From the NCBI GenBank assembly GCA_963822985.1, contig CAWGJU010000013.1, positions 1-64,000 of the forward strand: DNA of 64,000 bases, written 5' to 3'. Positions 62,298-64,000 of the stretch are shown one piece after another (positions within the stretch are counted from its first letter, which is position 1; the number at the start of each line of letters is the position of its first letter). The DNA comes from Thermohalobaculum sp963822985 (GTDB lineage: Bacteria > Pseudomonadota > Alphaproteobacteria > Rhodobacterales > Rhodobacteraceae). Both the position numbers and the translations under genes were made by a program. The notes beneath the pieces were generated by a model. The model made no database searches. It saw only the letters and a list, made by a program, of their open reading frames with translations, and had not been told where the DNA came from.

Positions 62298-63365
62298 ATG
62301 AGTCGGGTCGCCGTCATCGGCGCCGGCGTGGTCGGCGCCGCGATCGCGCGGGCGCTGGCCGAGGCCGGGCATGCCGTGACCCTGATCGACCCGCGACCGG
62401 GCGGCATTGCCTCGCGAGGCTCGTTCGCCTGGCTGAATGCCGCTTCGGCCGATGATGGCCACTACTGCCTCGTTCGCCAGCGCGCGCTGGCGCTCTGGCG
62501 CCGGCTGGCGGGCGGGCGGGCGGACTGCCCCGTCGCCTTCCCGGGCATGCTGCTCTGGGACGAGCCACCGGGCGAACTCGACGCCATGGCGCGCAGGCTC
62601 GGCGGGCTCGGGCATCCGGCCAAGCTCATCGACCGCACGACGATCGCCAGGCTGCAGCCGAATTTGAGCAGGCCGCCGGAAGCGGCCCTCTGGCTACCGA
62701 CCGAGGGCCGGGCCGAGCCGCGCTCCATCGCCGACTGGTTCGCGCACGGCGCCGTCGAGGCCGGCGCGACGCTGTGCCCGGAACCCGTGACCGCCATATC
62801 CGGCCGGGCCGGAGACTGGGGTCTTCGGCTCATCGACGAAAGCATCCCGGCGGACGAGATCGTCGTCGCCGCCGGCGCCGCTTCGCCGGCGCTGCTGGCC
62901 GGGCGCGGGCACAGGCTGGCGCTGCGAACCGAGCCGGGGCTGCTGGTCCGCACCGAACCGGCGCCGTCCAAGATCGGCACCTTGCTCGGCAGCGCGGAGG
63001 TGCATTTCTGGCAGGCCGAGGACGGCACCGTACTCGCCGGCTCGGATTATGGCGGCCAGCAGCGCTTTGCCGATCCGGCGGCCGAGGCCAGGACCATTCT
63101 CGATGCCGTCGAGGCCCTGGTGCCCGGTCTGGGCCGGCTCGAGCCGGCCCAGGTCAAGGTCACCGACCGCCCGATGCTGCTGGACGACCGCCCCGCCATC
63201 GGTCGCGTCGGCGAGGGCCTCTGCGTTGCCGTCACGCATTCCGGCATGACGCTCGCACCCCTGATCGCCGAGGCGATTGTCGCCGAGATCGCCGGCGCCG
63301 CGTCGGACCCGATGCTGAAGCGCTACCGGCCGGACCGGCCGGCCGTCGCCGAGGTGGCGCGCTAG
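62298..63365 (+). CDS. FAD-dependent amino-acid oxidase/dehydrogenase (DadA-like)
   Basis: Starting at the ATG at 62298 the ~355-residue protein opens with the dinucleotide fold VAVIGAGVVGAAIARALAEAGHAVTLID and the GIASRGSFAWLNAASADD segment of DAO-family enzymes. It continues with LQPNLSRPPEAALWLPTEGR, EIVVAAGAASPALL, DRPMLLDDRPAIG and THSGMTLAPLIAEAI. It oxidises a primary or secondary amino acid to an imino acid. Its position right after RidA, which clears imines, supports that chemistry. A longer start at 62271 is possible but adds residues outside the fold. Confidence 0.9.
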   Translation: MSRVAVIGAGVVGAAIARALAEAGHAVTLIDPRPGGIASRGSFAWLNAASADDGHYCLVRQRALALWRRLAGGRADCPVAFPGMLLWDEPPGELDAMARRLGGLGHPAKLIDRTTIARLQPNLSRPPEAALWLPTEGRAEPRSIADWFAHGAVEAGATLCPEPVTAISGRAGDWGLRLIDESIPADEIVVAAGAASPALLAGRGHRLALRTEPGLLVRTEPAPSKIGTLLGSAEVHFWQAEDGTVLAGSDYGGQQRFADPAAEARTILDAVEALVPGLGRLEPAQVKVTDRPMLLDDRPAIGRVGEGLCVAVTHSGMTLAPLIAEAIVAEIAGAASDPMLKRYRPDRPAVAEVAR

Positions 63366-64000
63366 GCCCTGGCGAACAGCCGGTCGGCCATGACGCCGGC
63401 CTTGCGCTCGACCGCCTCGCAGGCGTCCAGGATCTGGTCCTCGCGAAAGCGGCGGCCGACGATCTGCACGCCTATCGGCAGGCCGTCGGCGAAATGCGCC
63501 GGCACGTTGCCGGCGGGCAGCCCCATATAGTTCATCGAATAGGAATAGAGCGCCGCACCCAGCACCTCGCGCACGCCCTCGATGCCGTCCTCGTCGCGGT
63601 TCCAACGGAAGGGCGGCGTCGGCAGGAAGGGCGTCAGCACCAGCGGGTGCTCGGCCATGAAGACCGCCCAGGCGCGGACGTATTTCGCCCGACGCGCCAT
63701 GCCGAGCAGCAGCTCGTGCCCGCGATAGGGCTCGAAGAGCTGCGTATAGCTGTCGAAGATCGCCCTGACGGTCGCCGAGCCGTGCGCCTCGATCTGCTCG
63801 CCCATCATCTCGAGCGTTTCGCCGAAAAGACACCGCGCGGCGTCCACGGCGCAGTCACGCAGGTGGGGCGGCTCGGCCTCGACGACCTCGTAGCCCGCGT
63901 CAGACAGCGCCGTGGCCGCGTTCTCCAGCGCCTGCGCCACCGCCGGGTGCAGCGGATACTCGAACGTGTTCCGCGTGAGCGCGACCTTCAGCGGCCCCGG
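63362..64000 (-). CDS. Amidase signature family protein, C-terminal part (runs off the window)
   Basis: Only the last ~210 residues are in the window. They match the C-terminal half of amidase-signature enzymes: LFEPYRGHELLLGMARRAKYVRAW, LVLTPFLPTPPFRW, YSMNYMGLPAGNVPAHFADGLPIGVQIVGRRFRED (shortened landmarks YMGLPAGNVP and PIGVQIVG) and ILDACEAVE. The catalytic Ser-Ser-Lys part lies upstream outside the window. It hydrolyses a carboxamide. It is convergent with the DadA-like gene, whose stop it overlaps by 4 bp. Confidence 0.9.
   Translation of the reverse strand, partial: PGPLKVALTRNTFEYPLHPAVAQALENAATALSDAGYEVVEAEPPHLRDCAVDAARCLFGETLEMMGEQIEAHGSATVRAIFDSYTQLFEPYRGHELLLGMARRAKYVRAWAVFMAEHPLVLTPFLPTPPFRWNRDEDGIEGVREVLGAALYSYSMNYMGLPAGNVPAHFADGLPIGVQIVGRRFREDQILDACEAVERKAGVMADRLFARA

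Overview
The window looks like an alphaproteobacterial chromosome segment. It is GC-rich throughout except for a visibly less GC-rich left arm, and it carries a CenR-type response regulator, a BKACE/aromatic-acid gene set, a non-pyrrolysine MttB homologue and dimethylglycine-dehydrogenase-like genes. I cannot fix the genus. No rRNA gene, tRNA gene or CRISPR array was recognised.

Region 1 (1-13.5 kb) is an island-like segment. A P4-type tyrosine integrase, a small unknown gene and an AlpA-type regulator come first, followed by about 1 kb of decayed DNA with an IS3-family remnant. A six-gene minus-strand operon then reads from 13.4 kb down to 3.35 kb: a collagen-like Gly-X-Thr protein, a type I secretion ABC transporter with a cysteine-less C39-like domain, an HlyD-type fusion protein, a Sel1-repeat protein, a HELGH zinc-peptidase-like protein, and a two-domain glycosyltransferase whose C-terminal half resembles animal procollagen galactosyltransferase (COLGALT/PLOD type). 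This looks like a dedicated system to make, glycosylate and export a bacterial collagen, and it is the most interesting part of the window.

Region 2 (13.5-19 kb) holds a TRIC-type channel gene, a BKACE (DUF849) gene, an aromatic-acid MFS transporter gene, a catC-like gene and an M23-peptidase remnant. The MFS gene is split by a 1,560-bp element with terminal inverted repeats and a 9-bp target duplication. The element has no recognisable transposase but carries an AbiEii-type toxin and its small partner gene.

Region 3 (19-41 kb) is an IS graveyard with several IS630 relatives, two near-identical IS3 copies in inverted orientation, another IS3 element, two IS110 copies in the same site of two IS630 transposase genes, an IS4-type element inside one IS110 copy, an IS66 fragment and a serine-recombinase module. 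Surviving or truncated host genes between them are a histidine kinase C-terminal half, PAP2 and DedA membrane proteins, an EF-hand protein, a TolC/NodT-type lipoprotein, an HlyD adaptor plus MFS pump, and a truncated pirin.

Region 4 (41-64 kb) is mostly intact chromosome: asd, exodeoxyribonuclease III, cenR, ribA and an L,D-transpeptidase, followed by a large set for amino-acid and N-methylated-amine catabolism. That set includes an enolase-superfamily dehydratase, an MttB-family methyltransferase, a PEP-mutase/isocitrate-lyase-type protein, a PLP decarboxylase, two FAD/GcvT demethylating dehydrogenases flanking a homocysteine S-methyltransferase, a Cys/Met-metabolism PLP enzyme, a flavin-reductase/LysR-sensor fusion, RidA, a DadA-like oxidase and an amidase.

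Single-base indels break many otherwise good genes, including housekeeping ribA. Base-level assembly error is therefore a serious alternative to real pseudogenisation for every frameshift reported here.
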